64,000 nucleotides of DNA from Achromobacter xylosoxidans. Lineage in GTDB: Bacteria > Pseudomonadota > Gammaproteobacteria > Burkholderiales > Burkholderiaceae_B. The stretch lies in assembly GCF_014490035.1 (NCBI RefSeq), contig NZ_CP061008.1, positions 3,348,001-3,412,000 of the forward strand. The letters run 5' to 3'. Below the pieces are notes generated by a model that did not search any database, had not been told where the DNA came from, and saw only the letters and a list, made by a program, of their open reading frames with translations. Shown here piece by piece: positions 16,264 to 26,528 of this stretch. A program made the position numbers and the translations under genes. Every line of letters begins with the position of its first letter. Position 1 is the first letter of the stretch.

Positions 16264-16362
16264 TCACATCACTCCAAACGCCTGTCAAATTGCGCGTTTT
16301 AGGCGCGAACGAACATTTTTCTTTTTTTTCCCAACGAGAACTCCCGTTTACAATCGGCCCCT

Positions 16363-17196
16363 ATGAAAAACGAACTTTCGATTGCGTTCATCGGTGGCGG
16401 CAATATGGCCGCTGCGCTGGCCTCCGGCCTGGCCGGCAAAGTATGCGCCGCCGGCAACATACATGTCATTGACATAAACCAGGATTCGCATGCCGCCTGG
16501 CAGGCTCGCGGCATGACCACCGCGACGGCTCCGGGCGAGGCCCTGGCGCGGTGCCGGGTCTGGGTGTTCGCTGTCAAGCCACAGAACATGAAGGACGTTG
16601 TGGCTTCCACGCGTCAATGGTTGCGTGAAGACACTTTGGTGGTAAGCGTGGCGGCCGGCATCCGCGCCGATACGCTGGCCGCCTGGCTAGGCACGCCCGA
16701 CGCGCCGTTCAAGCGCCTGGTGCGCTGCATGCCGAACACGCCGGCCCTGGTGGGCGCCGGCATCACCGGCCTGGCGGCCCTGGATGGGGTGGACGCAGCC
16801 GACCGCGACCTGGCGGCCCGATTGCTGTCCAGCGTGGGCGACGTGGTGTGGGTCGCCGACGACGCCGCGCTCGATGGCGTGACCGCGTTGTCGGGCAGCG
16901 GCCCGGCGTATGTGTTCCTGTTCCTGGAAGCGCTGGTGGCCGGCGGGCAGAAGGTCGGCCTGACGGCCGAGCAAGCCAAGCAATTGGCGTTGGGCACGCT
17001 GGCTGGGGCGACGCGCCTTGCCGCCGAGTCTTCTGAACCGCTGGCCACGCTGCGCGAACGTGTGACGTCCAAGGGCGGCACCACGGCCGCGGCGCTCAAT
17101 GCGTTCGGCGCGGCCGGGTTTGCCGGCATCGTCGAAGACGCCATGGCGGCCGCCGCCCAACGCTCGCGCGAGCTGGCGGAGGAGTTCGGCAAATGA
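16363..17196 (+). CDS. proC: pyrroline-5-carboxylate reductase
   Basis: The 277-residue protein is a full-length ProC. It has the N-terminal Rossmann motif IAFIGGGNMAAALASGL (about 7-23), VWVFAVKPQNM, the catalytic-domain segment CMPNTPALVGAGITGL, and the ProC signature in ALSGSGPAYVFLFLEAL and TLRERVTSKGGTTAAAL. It reduces pyrroline-5-carboxylate with NAD(P)H in the last step of proline synthesis. The gene is divergent from ugpB and overlaps the next gene by 4 bases (ATGA), so the two are co-translated. Confidence 0.96.
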   Translation: MKNELSIAFIGGGNMAAALASGLAGKVCAAGNIHVIDINQDSHAAWQARGMTTATAPGEALARCRVWVFAVKPQNMKDVVASTRQWLREDTLVVSVAAGIRADTLAAWLGTPDAPFKRLVRCMPNTPALVGAGITGLAALDGVDAADRDLAARLLSSVGDVVWVADDAALDGVTALSGSGPAYVFLFLEALVAGGQKVGLTAEQAKQLALGTLAGATRLAAESSEPLATLRERVTSKGGTTAAALNAFGAAGFAGIVEDAMAAAAQRSRELAEEFGK

Positions 17197-17762
17197 CGGC
17201 CGCGGACGGGAGCGCGGGCTCCCGGCGCTTTGCGCTCATGAGCCGGCCGCAATTCGCCATCGCCGTGCTGTGCATGCTGGTGGTGGTGGTCGGTTCGAAC
17301 ATCCTGGTGCAGGTGCCGCTGAATGACTGGCTGACCTGGGGCGGGCTGTCCTATCCGGTCGCCTTCCTGGTCACGGACGTGCTGAATCGCCGTTTCGGCC
17401 CGGCGGCCGCGCGCCGAGTGGTCTGGTTCGGTTTTGCCGCCGCCCTGGTCGTGTCGGTATGGGTGGCCTCGCCGCGCATCGCGCTGGCTTCGGGCCTGGC
17501 CTATATCTGCGCGCAACTGGTCGACATCCAGGTGTTCGACCGATTGCGCGACCAGCGCTGGTGGCGCGCGCCCTTGGTGTCGGGCGTGCTTGGCGCCATC
17601 CTGGACACGGCCGTGTTCTTCAGCGTGGCTTTCGCGGCTACCGGCGCGCCCTGGATGACCTGGATGATGGGCGACCTGGCGATCAAGCTCGCGGTCAATA
17701 TCAGCATGCTGGCGCCTTTCCGGGCGCTGATGTGGAATCTGGCCAAGCCGGCCAATGCCTGA
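17193..17762 (+). CDS. VUT-family queuosine-precursor transporter (YhhQ-like)
   Basis: The 189-residue membrane protein shows about six hydrophobic segments and the family features NILVQVPLNDWLTWGGLSYPVAFLVTDVLNRRFG near the N-terminus, then AYICAQLVDIQVFDRLRD and the C-terminal DLAIKLAVNISMLAPFRALMW. This is the VUT/YhhQ family, members of which import the queuosine precursors preQ0/preQ1 in E. coli. Substrate is inferred from the family. ATG 17193 overlaps the proC stop; an internal ATG at 17238 (MSRPQF) would also give a full first membrane segment. Confidence 0.82.
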   Translation: MTAADGSAGSRRFALMSRPQFAIAVLCMLVVVVGSNILVQVPLNDWLTWGGLSYPVAFLVTDVLNRRFGPAAARRVVWFGFAAALVVSVWVASPRIALASGLAYICAQLVDIQVFDRLRDQRWWRAPLVSGVLGAILDTAVFFSVAFAATGAPWMTWMMGDLAIKLAVNISMLAPFRALMWNLAKPANA

Positions 17763-17771
17763 GCATGCGGC

Positions 17772-17799
17772 GGGGCGCCTGTGGTCTTCAGGCCGCCCC
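17772..17799 (+). terminator. likely terminator after the proC operon
   Basis: GGGGCGCCTG (17772-17781) pairs with CAGGCCGCCCC (17789-17799) with a single bulge, followed by GGGCTTT. The T run is short, so confidence is moderate. It starts 10 bases after the stop codon. Confidence 0.55.
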
Positions 17800-17820
17800 G
17801 GGCTTTAATCCAGTGAATAA

Positions 17821-18129
17821 CTACGCACGTTAATTATTATTCGTAAGTCCTGCGTAAGCACTGTATTTAAATGCGTCTTTAAACAGCGTATTAATCGGCG
17901 GCTATATATATCCCAAAGCACAATTTCGGATGGCGCGCCAGATGATAAATACGATTTTCTTGCGGATTCTCCAACGATTTCATGGGTTTGCCCCGGCTAT
18001 CCGTCACGATTAAAGGTGCGCGCCAAAATATTGGGGATTACACGCAGTGACAGTATGGCGGCTTGCTTCCAGAATACCGGCCACACCGTGTTTTTGCCCA
18101 AGAAGCCGGCGACGGGCGACGAGGATTAA
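17821..18129 (+). other. GC-poor open frame without a normal start, unrecognised
   Basis: From the stop TAA at 17818-17820 to the stop at 18127-18129 the frame stays open for 102 codons, but it has no ATG, GTG or TTG before codon 66, so it cannot be a normal intact gene. The translated stretch (for example DDKYDFLADSPTISWVCPGYP and CFQNTGHTVFLPKK) reads like real protein, but I do not recognise it. By hand count 76 of the 180 bases at 17821-18000 are G or C (42%), far below the surrounding DNA. It may be the remains of a transferred gene whose 5' end was lost, or just an AT-rich promoter region of the liv operon. Confidence 0.35.
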
Positions 18130-18193
18130 CGGATTACCCAACCGATAAACCGCGTCGGACAGAGCCGCTCAAAACCTCGCTGGAGAACTCCGC

Positions 18194-19309
18194 ATGAAGT
18201 TTCTGAATCGCCTTACCCCGGTAGCCATGGCGCTTGGGGCACTTGCCTTGGCTGGCGCCGCGCACGCCGCCGACACGATCAAGATCGGCATTCCCCAGCC
18301 CATGACCGGCCCCAATACGCAATACGGCGACCAGATCCAGGCCGGCGCATTGACCGCGATCGAGACCATCAACGCCAAGGGCGGCGTCAAGGGCAAGAAG
18401 CTCGAACCCATCCTCATCGATGACGGCTGCGAACCCAAGCAGGCCGTGCCGGCCGCCAACCGCGTGGTCAACTCCGGCGCCAAGTTCGCCGTGGCCCATG
18501 CGTGCTCGGGCGTGACCGTGGCTGCCGTCAAGGTCTACGAGGAAGAGGGCATCGTCGGCATCACCCCGGGCGCGACCTCGCCGCTGGTCACCGACACGAT
18601 CAAGCCGCATTACTTCTTCCGCACCATCGGCCGCGACGACCAGCAAGGTCCGTACGCCGCCAACTACATCGCCAAGACCCTGAAGCCGAAGAAGGTCGCC
18701 GTGCTGCATGACAAGCAGACCTACGGTTCGGGCGTGGCCACCCAGGTCCGCGATTCGCTGGGCAAGGAAGGCGTGAACGTCGCCATGTTCGAAGGCATCA
18801 ACGTCGGCGACAGCGATTACTCGGCCATCATCACCAAGCTCAAGTCGGCTGGCGTGGACCTCGTCTATTTCGGCGGCTACCACCCCGAGCTGGGTCTGTT
18901 GCTGCGCCAATCGCGTGAACAAGGCCTGAAGGTCCAGTTCATGGGTCCGGAAGGCACCGCCAACCAGGATCTGGTGGCGATCGCCGGCCCGGCCATCGAC
19001 GGCCTGCTGGTCACGCTGCCGGCCGACTTCACCAAGCTGCCCGGCAACGAGAGCATCGTGAAGGCCTTCAAGGACGCCAAGCGCGATCCGGACGGCGCCT
19101 TCCAGATGCCGGCGTACGCCGCCGTGCAGATCCTGGCGGACAGCATCAACGCGGTGGGCGAAGACCCCGCCAAGGTGGCCGACTACATGCACAAGACCAC
19201 TTTCAACACCGGCATCGGCAAGGTCGAGTACGACGCCAAGGGCGACCTGAAGAACTTCGAGTTCGCCGTCTATAAATGGGATAAGGACGGCAAGAAGACC
19301 CAGCTGTAA
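18194..19309 (+). CDS. livJ: branched-chain amino-acid periplasmic binding protein LivJ
   Basis: The 371-residue protein has a signal peptide (MKFLNRLTPVAMALGALALAGAAHA) and the LivJ-type fold, with IKIGIPQPMTGPNTQYGD, DDGCEPKQAVPAANRVVNSG and AHACSG. It is closely similar to the solo protein at 6089-7216 along its whole length. It binds branched-chain amino acids in the periplasm for LivHMGF, encoded directly downstream. A GGAG ribosome site precedes ATG 18194. The 189-base spacer before livH holds a GC-rich inverted repeat (CGCCGGCG twice around one T, near 19321) that may lower read-through. Confidence 0.93.
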   Translation: MKFLNRLTPVAMALGALALAGAAHAADTIKIGIPQPMTGPNTQYGDQIQAGALTAIETINAKGGVKGKKLEPILIDDGCEPKQAVPAANRVVNSGAKFAVAHACSGVTVAAVKVYEEEGIVGITPGATSPLVTDTIKPHYFFRTIGRDDQQGPYAANYIAKTLKPKKVAVLHDKQTYGSGVATQVRDSLGKEGVNVAMFEGINVGDSDYSAIITKLKSAGVDLVYFGGYHPELGLLLRQSREQGLKVQFMGPEGTANQDLVAIAGPAIDGLLVTLPADFTKLPGNESIVKAFKDAKRDPDGAFQMPAYAAVQILADSINAVGEDPAKVADYMHKTTFNTGIGKVEYDAKGDLKNFEFAVYKWDKDGKKTQL

Positions 19310-19498
19310 ACTCGCGATCCCGCCGGCGTCGCCGGCGTGTAGGGCCTGTCGTCCTCGTTCTGCCGTAATCCGCGTAGCGATGCGCCAAAAGCGCTGTGCG
19401 GCCGGCGGGCGCAGATGCCAGGCCCTTATAAAATACGCCCAGGTTTCCGGCTCCGGGTCTCTCCACCGGGGCCGGAACCATTTGGAGCAAGAGAAATA

Positions 19499-20424
<926 letters not shown>

Positions 20425-20425
<1 letters not shown>

Positions 20426-21660
20426 TGTCGAACAACAATCTGAAAAACGCCACGATGGCGGCCGTGCTGACGGCTGTCATCGTCACCCCCGTCTTCGGCC
20501 TGCAGTTGATCCGCCAGGGCGCCCGCACCACGATGGAATCGAACTGGTCGCTGGTGGCGATTGCCGCCGCGATCGTGTTCGTGTTCCAGCTGCTGCGCCC
20601 CTGGATCGCCAAGCCGTTCCAGAAGCTCAAGACGAGCCTGCCGACCTTGCCGGCGGCGCCTGTCAAGACCCACAAGCCGCTCGCGTTGTTGCTGTTGGCG
20701 ATAGCGGTGGTGTGGCCGTTCTTCGCCGGACGCAGTTCGGTGGACATCGCCACGCTGGTGCTGATCTACGTGATGCTGGGCCTGGGCCTGAACATCGTCG
20801 TGGGTTTCGCCGGCCTGCTGGATCTGGGCTTCGTGGGCTTCTATGCCGTCGGCGCCTATACCTACGCCTTGCTGTACCACTGGGGCGGCTGGAGCTTCTG
20901 GGAAGCGCTGCCGTTCTCGGGCGCCATGGCCGCGCTGTTCGGCTTCATCCTGGGCTTTCCGGTATTGCGATTGCGCGGCGACTACCTCGCCATCGTGACG
21001 CTGGGCTTCGGTGAAATGATCCGCCTCTTGCTGATCAACCTGAACACGCTGACCGGCGGTCCGGACGGCATCTCGGGCATCCCCAAGCCGACGGTGTTCG
21101 GCCTGGAAATGACGCGCCGCGCCAGCACGGAAGGCGGCACCACGTTCCATGAATTCATGGGCTGGAACTTCCAGAACCAGGACATGGTGGTGTACCTGTA
21201 CCTGATGGCGCTGCTGCTGGCGCTGGTCACGCTGTTCGTGTCGACGCGGCTGATCCGCATGCCGGTCGGCCGGGCCTGGGAAGCGCTGCGCGAGGACGAG
21301 ATCGCCTGCCGTTCGCTGGGGCTGAATCCCACGCGGATCAAGCTGTCCGCGTTCACGCTGGGCGCCATGTTCGCCGGTTTCGGCGGCGCGTTCTTCGCGG
21401 CGCGCCAGGGCATGGTGAATCCGGAGTCCTTCACCTTCATCGAATCCGCGCTGATCCTGGCCATCGTGGTGCTGGGCGGCATGGGCTCGCAGGTGGGCGT
21501 GATCCTGGCCGCGGTGCTGCTGACGGTGTTGCCGGAAGTGGCGCGCGAGTTCGCCGAGTACCGGATGCTGATGTTCGGCCTGGTGATGGTATTGATGATG
21601 ATGTGGCGTCCGCAGGGGTTGTTGCCCATGAAGCGTCCCCATGTGGAGTTGGCTAAATGA
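20425..21660 (+). CDS. livM: branched-chain amino-acid ABC permease LivM
   Basis: The 411-residue permease has an N-terminal extension of about 100 residues with two hydrophobic segments, as in E. coli LivM, followed by the core [40 protein letters not shown] and the loop [44 protein letters not shown]. It forms the channel with LivH. It overlaps livG by 4 bases (ATGA), so the permease and ATPase are translationally coupled. Confidence 0.95.
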
Positions 21661-22423
21661 GCGAGGCATTGCTGAAAGTATCCGGACTCACCATGCGGTT
21701 CGGCGGCCTGCTGGCCGTGGACAGCGTGGCGTTCGAAGTCAAATCCGACGAGGTGTTCGCCATCATCGGCCCCAATGGGGCAGGCAAGACCACCGTGTTC
21801 AACTGCGTGGGCGGCTTCTATGCGCCGACGGCGGGCGACATCACCATGGACGGCAAGGCCATCACCGGTTTGCCCAGCCACAAGGTGGCGCGCCACGGGC
21901 TGGTGCGCACCTTCCAGAACGTGCGCCTGTTCAAGCAGCTGACCGTGCTGGAGAACCTGCTGGTCGCGCAGCACACGCAGGTGGAGTCGCGGCTCTTGCC
22001 GGGCCTGCTCAAGCTCAAGTCCTATCGCCAATCCGAGACCGACGCGCTGGCGCGCGCCGCGCAATGGCTGGATTTCATGGGTTTGCGCGAGTTCGCCAAC
22101 CGCGAGGCGGGCAACCTGGCCTACGGCCACCAGCGCCGCCTGGAGATCGCGCGCTGCATGATCACCAAGCCGCGTCTGCTGATGCTGGACGAACCGGCGG
22201 CGGGCCTGAATCCTCAGGAAAAGCGCGATCTGCAGTCGCTGATCGACCAGTTGCGGCGCGAGTTCGGCGTCGCGGTGCTGCTGATCGAGCACGACATGAG
22301 CCTGATCATGGGCATCTCCGACCGCATCCTGGTCATGGAGCACGGCAAGCCCATCACTACCGGCACCCCCGAGCAGGTGCGCAACGACGAGCGCGTCATC
22401 AAGGCGTACCTGGGGGAAGAGTA

Positions 22424-22424
<1 letters not shown>
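21657..22424 (+). CDS. livG: branched-chain amino-acid ABC transporter ATPase LivG
   Basis: The 255-residue ATPase shows Walker [10 protein letters not shown] (about 40-48), the LivG-specific insertion after the Q loop ([23 protein letters not shown]), signature [16 protein letters not shown], Walker [16 protein letters not shown] and H loop [15 protein letters not shown]. It works as a heterodimer with LivF to power branched-chain amino-acid uptake. livF starts within its stop codon (TAATG). Confidence 0.95.
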
Positions 22425-23125
<701 letters not shown>

Positions 23126-23153
23126 TTGCGATTCCCCGCGAAGGGAAATTGGG

Positions 23154-23180
23154 GCGCATCGGAAGATGCGCTTTTTTTTT
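23154..23180 (+). terminator. rho-independent terminator of the liv operon
   Basis: GCGCATC (23154-23160) and GATGCGC (23165-23171) form a perfect stem with loop GGAA, followed by nine T. It also separates the liv operon from the convergent racemase gene. Confidence 0.93.
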
Positions 23181-23212
23181 CGCCTGCTTGGCGCGGGGAA
23201 GGAGTAGCGGGC

Positions 23213-23947
23213 TCAGGCCGCCAGCAGTTGTTCGGCCTGGTAGTGCGCGATTGCGGCTCGCGCCAGCGCGTCGATGGAGTCGGTCAGCGTCACGCCCAGG
23301 CTGGGGCGCAGCGCATGCGGCACGGCCAGCGGCAGTTCGGTGCAGCCGAGCACCACGGCGTCCGCGCCGCGCGCCTTGAGGCGGGCGATGCATTCGGCGG
23401 CCGGCGCGTACGCGTCCTCCAGGCGGTTGGCCTTGACCGCGCGGATCGAGCCCATGCAGTAACGCTCGACTTCGTCGTCGTCCGGCACAATGCACTCGTA
23501 GCCTTGCGCTTCCAGATGCCGCTGGTAGAGGCCCAGCTTGAGCGTGGCCGCGGTGCCCATCAGACCGATGCGGCCGGCGGGCAGGCCCAGGCGGCGCAGG
23601 TCGTCGATGACGGCCTGGATGATGTGCAGCACGGGCAGGTCGGTGGACGCGGCGATCTGGTCGTACCAGAGGTGGGCCGTGTTGCACGGAATGGCGATGA
23701 GCTGCGCGCCGGCGTTCTGCAAAAAGCGCACGCCTTCCTGCATGTAGGGCAGGGGATTCTCGCCGCCGGCCATGTAGGCGCTGGAACGGTCGGGAATGCG
23801 GGGGTCGTTGCGCAGCAGCGTGGGGATGTGCTGCTGGTCGATCGCGGCGGGCGTCAATGCCGCCAGGCGCAGGGCAAAGGCGGCGCCCGCCATGGGGCCC
23901 ATGCCGCCCAATACACCCAGGTAACAACCCTGGGAATAGCTGTTCAC
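23213..23947 (-). CDS. aspartate/glutamate racemase family protein
   Basis: The 244-residue protein begins with LGVLGGMGPMAGAAFA, typical of PLP-independent aspartate racemases. Both catalytic cysteines are present: Cys88 in IPCNTAH and Cys202 in LGCTELPL. Such enzymes interconvert L- and D-aspartate or glutamate through a two-cysteine mechanism. It is the last gene of a three-gene minus-strand group with an N-acyl-D-amino-acid deacylase (one base away) and a Bug-type receptor, which points to the use of D-amino-acid derivatives: uptake, deacylation, then conversion to the L-form. The pathway is inference. Confidence 0.88.
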   Translation of the reverse strand: MNSYSQGCYLGVLGGMGPMAGAAFALRLAALTPAAIDQQHIPTLLRNDPRIPDRSSAYMAGGENPLPYMQEGVRFLQNAGAQLIAIPCNTAHLWYDQIAASTDLPVLHIIQAVIDDLRRLGLPAGRIGLMGTAATLKLGLYQRHLEAQGYECIVPDDDEVERYCMGSIRAVKANRLEDAYAPAAECIARLKARGADAVVLGCTELPLAVPHALRPSLGVTLTDSIDALARAAIAHYQAEQLLAA

Positions 23948-23948
23948 G

Positions 23949-25415
23949 TTATTTACTCCGAGGTAATGCCGTCCCGGGCGTCAAGACCTGGCCCGGGCGT
24001 TCGGCGCTGGTTCGTTCCCCGTCCCAGACCTGCCTGCCATTGACCCAAACTGCTTGGATGCCCTGGCTTGCCTGAATGGGAGCTGAAAAAGTGGCCACAT
24101 CTGTCACCGTGGCGGGATCGAACAGCACCAGATCAGCATGATACCCCTCCCGCAACAGGCCGCGCTCGGCGATGCCGTATTGGTCCGCGGCGAGGCCGGT
24201 CATTTTGTGGATGGCCGTTTCCAGCGTCAGCAGGCGCTGTTCGCGCACCATGGCGCGCAGCACGTTGGTGAAGGTGCCCCATTGGCGGGGGTGCGGATGC
24301 GGATCGAAGGGCAGGCCGTCCGAGCCCACCATGGTCAGCGGATGCGAGAAAATGCGGCCGACGTCGGCCGGGTCCATCAGGAAGTAGATGGCGCCGGCAG
24401 GCGCGAGCCGTGCGACAGCGGCTTCGTCGTCCAGGCCCAGTTCCGCCATGACTTCGCTGAAGTCGCGGCCGGTGGCTTCGGGGTAGCCCTTGGACCAGGT
24501 GATCATGGTGCGGCTGGCCAGCCGCGCGCGGTCCAGCCGCAGCATGGTGGAGGTGGCGGGGTAGGGATGGCAATCCAGGCATACCGCCTGGGTGGCGGCG
24601 GCGCGGCTGATCAGGTCCAGGGTTTCGCGGCTGCGGCCGTGGTTGCGCTCGCCGGCCAGCTTGTGGTGCGAGAACACCACGCGGCAGTCGAGTTCGCGGC
24701 CGATCAGCAGCGCTTCTTCCATGGCTGGCACGATGTGGTCTGCCTCGTCGCGCAGATGGGTGGCGTAGACGCCGGGACGGCCGCGCAGCGGCGCGCAGAC
24801 GTCGATGATCTCGTCGGTGGGCGCGGCGCTGGCCGGCGGATAGAAGGTGCCGGTGGATACGCCGAAGGCGCCCGCGTCCAGCGCCTCTTGCAGCAGCGCG
24901 CGCATCGCGGCGCGTTCGTCCGCATCGGCGGCGCGCGAGGTGTCGTCCATCACCGCCACGCGCAACGTGGTGTGGCCGACCAGCGGGGCCACGTTGACAG
25001 CGGCGGGCGTGGCGCGCAGCGCGTCCATCCAGGCGCGGAAGCTGCTGAAACGGAACAGTTCGGCCGGACCCAGCAGGTCCAGCGGCTGCGGGATGGCGGT
25101 CCCGGCCAAGGGGGCCAGGCTGATGCCGCAATTGCCGGTGACCACGGTGGTGATGCCCTGCGAGACCTTGGGCAGCATGTCCGGATGCGCCAGCAGGTAG
25201 CCGTCGTCGTGGGTGTGGGAGTCGATGAATCCGGGCGCCAGCGCCAGGCCGCCGGCGTCGATGACCGGCACGCCCGCGGGGTGGGCGAAGTTGCCCACCG
25301 CCGCGATGCGGCCGTCATGCACCGCCAGGTCGCCCTGTCGGGCGGGTCCGCCGGTGCCGTCGACGAGCGTGGCGCCCGCCACGATGAAGTCTGCTTGCAG
25401 CATGCGTGCGCTCAT
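23949..25415 (-). CDS. N-acyl-D-amino-acid deacylase (D-aminoacylase family)
   Basis: The 488-residue amidohydrolase has the N-terminal metal motif DSHTHDD (His67, His69), GNCG with Cys96 as a metal ligand, VFSHHKLAG and DCHPYPATSTML in the middle, and VGSDGLPFDPHPHPRQWGTFTNVLR near the C-terminus. These are features of zinc D-aminoacylases, which remove the acyl group from N-acyl-D-amino acids. ATG 25415 lies 2 bases after the stop of the Bug receptor gene, so the genes form one operon. Its partner downstream is the Asp/Glu racemase. Residues upstream of this ATG in the same frame are not family-like. Confidence 0.9.
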   Translation of the reverse strand: MSARMLQADFIVAGATLVDGTGGPARQGDLAVHDGRIAAVGNFAHPAGVPVIDAGGLALAPGFIDSHTHDDGYLLAHPDMLPKVSQGITTVVTGNCGISLAPLAGTAIPQPLDLLGPAELFRFSSFRAWMDALRATPAAVNVAPLVGHTTLRVAVMDDTSRAADADERAAMRALLQEALDAGAFGVSTGTFYPPASAAPTDEIIDVCAPLRGRPGVYATHLRDEADHIVPAMEEALLIGRELDCRVVFSHHKLAGERNHGRSRETLDLISRAAATQAVCLDCHPYPATSTMLRLDRARLASRTMITWSKGYPEATGRDFSEVMAELGLDDEAAVARLAPAGAIYFLMDPADVGRIFSHPLTMVGSDGLPFDPHPHPRQWGTFTNVLRAMVREQRLLTLETAIHKMTGLAADQYGIAERGLLREGYHADLVLFDPATVTDVATFSAPIQASQGIQAVWVNGRQVWDGERTSAERPGQVLTPGTALPRSK

Positions 25416-25417
25416 GT

Positions 25418-26395
25418 TCAGTCGAGTTTCTCGATGCCGGCGCCGTCGATGATCCGTTGCCATTTGGCGGTTTCGCGGTCGATCAGCTGCTTGAAGTCGG
25501 CGGGCGAGCCGCTGGCCGGTTCGGCGCCCAGCGTGGCCAGGCCCGTGCGGACTTCAGGCGCCTGCAGCGCCTTCTGGATGGCGGCGTTCAGGGTTGCCAC
25601 CACTTCCGGCGGCGTGCCCTTGGGCGCCACCACGCCGCCCCAGGCCACGGTTTCGTAGCCCTTCAGGCCAGCTTCGTCCAGCGTGGGCACGTCGGGCATC
25701 AGGGCCAGGCGCTTCAGGCTGCTTACGCCGATGGCGCGGACCTTGCCGCTCTTGACCAGCGGGGTCGCTTCCGAGGTGTTGACGAACAGGTAGTCCAGGC
25801 GGCCGCCCAGCAGGTCCTGGATGGCGGCGGGGCCGCCGTTGTACGGGATGAACATGACGTTGACCTTTGCCATGCTCTTGAAGAGTTCGCCGCCCATGTG
25901 GCCGGTGGTGCCCACGCCCGAAGCGCCGTAGGACAGGCGGCCGGGTTCCTTGCGGGCGCGGTCGATCAGGTCCTGCACGCTCTTGATCGGCGAGTCGGCC
26001 GGCACGATCAGCGCGTTGTACAGGTCGAACAGATGGGCCACGGGCGTCAGGTCCGCGTCCACGTCGTAGGGCAGGCGCTTGAACAGGGAACGGTTCACGG
26101 CCAGCGTGTTGATGTTGCCGTAGCCGACGGTGTAGCCGTCGGGCGCGGCGCGCTTGACCAGGGCGATGCCGATGTTGCCGGCGGCGCCGGGGCGGTTCTC
26201 GACCACCACGGTGGCGCCGGTGTCGCGCGCCAGCTGGGTCGTGATCAGGCGCGACAGCACGTCGGGCGAGCCGCCGGCGGCCGACGGCACCACGAAGGTG
26301 ATGGGCTTGTCCGGATAGGCGCCGGCGGTAGCGCCGGCCGACATGGCGGCGCCGAGCGCCAGCGCGGAAAGGCCGCGGAAGAGTTTGCTGCGCAT
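25418..26395 (-). CDS. Bug/TctC-type tripartite tricarboxylate receptor, periplasmic
   Basis: The 325-residue protein has a signal peptide (MRSKLFRGLSALALGAAMSAGATAGA) and then YPDKPITFVVPSAAGGSPDVLSRLITTQL and VVVENRPGAAGNIGIALVKRAAPDGYT, the standard Bug signature. Bug receptors bind carboxylates or amino acids in the periplasm; many lack adjacent membrane subunits, as here. Co-transcription with a D-aminoacylase and an Asp/Glu racemase suggests that the ligand is an N-acylated or acidic amino acid (inference). It is divergent from a LysR gene, with an inverted repeat in the shared spacer. ATG 26395 is chosen for the signal peptide. Confidence 0.9.
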   Translation of the reverse strand: MRSKLFRGLSALALGAAMSAGATAGAYPDKPITFVVPSAAGGSPDVLSRLITTQLARDTGATVVVENRPGAAGNIGIALVKRAAPDGYTVGYGNINTLAVNRSLFKRLPYDVDADLTPVAHLFDLYNALIVPADSPIKSVQDLIDRARKEPGRLSYGASGVGTTGHMGGELFKSMAKVNVMFIPYNGGPAAIQDLLGGRLDYLFVNTSEATPLVKSGKVRAIGVSSLKRLALMPDVPTLDEAGLKGYETVAWGGVVAPKGTPPEVVATLNAAIQKALQAPEVRTGLATLGAEPASGSPADFKQLIDRETAKWQRIIDGAGIEKLD

Positions 26396-26477
26396 GGTGG
26401 ATTCCCCTTGATTTTGTGGTGTTGAGGCCGGCAGGTTACACCCCGCATCCGCGCGCGCCCTCATCGAAAAATGTCGA

Positions 26478-26504
26478 AAACCTATAATCGGGCGTTATCG
26501 GTTT
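26478..26504. promoter_or_regulatory. inverted repeat in the LysR / Bug divergent spacer
   Basis: AAACC (26478-26482) and ATA (26484-26486) mirror TAT (26496-26498) and GGTTT (26500-26504) around a GC-rich centre. The position, just upstream of the LysR gene and between divergent promoters, is where LysR proteins usually bind. Two copies of CGAAAA (26465 and 26475 region) lie beside it. Confidence 0.5.
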
Positions 26505-26528
26505 GGTGCTGATTTGCCAGGGGAAGAA

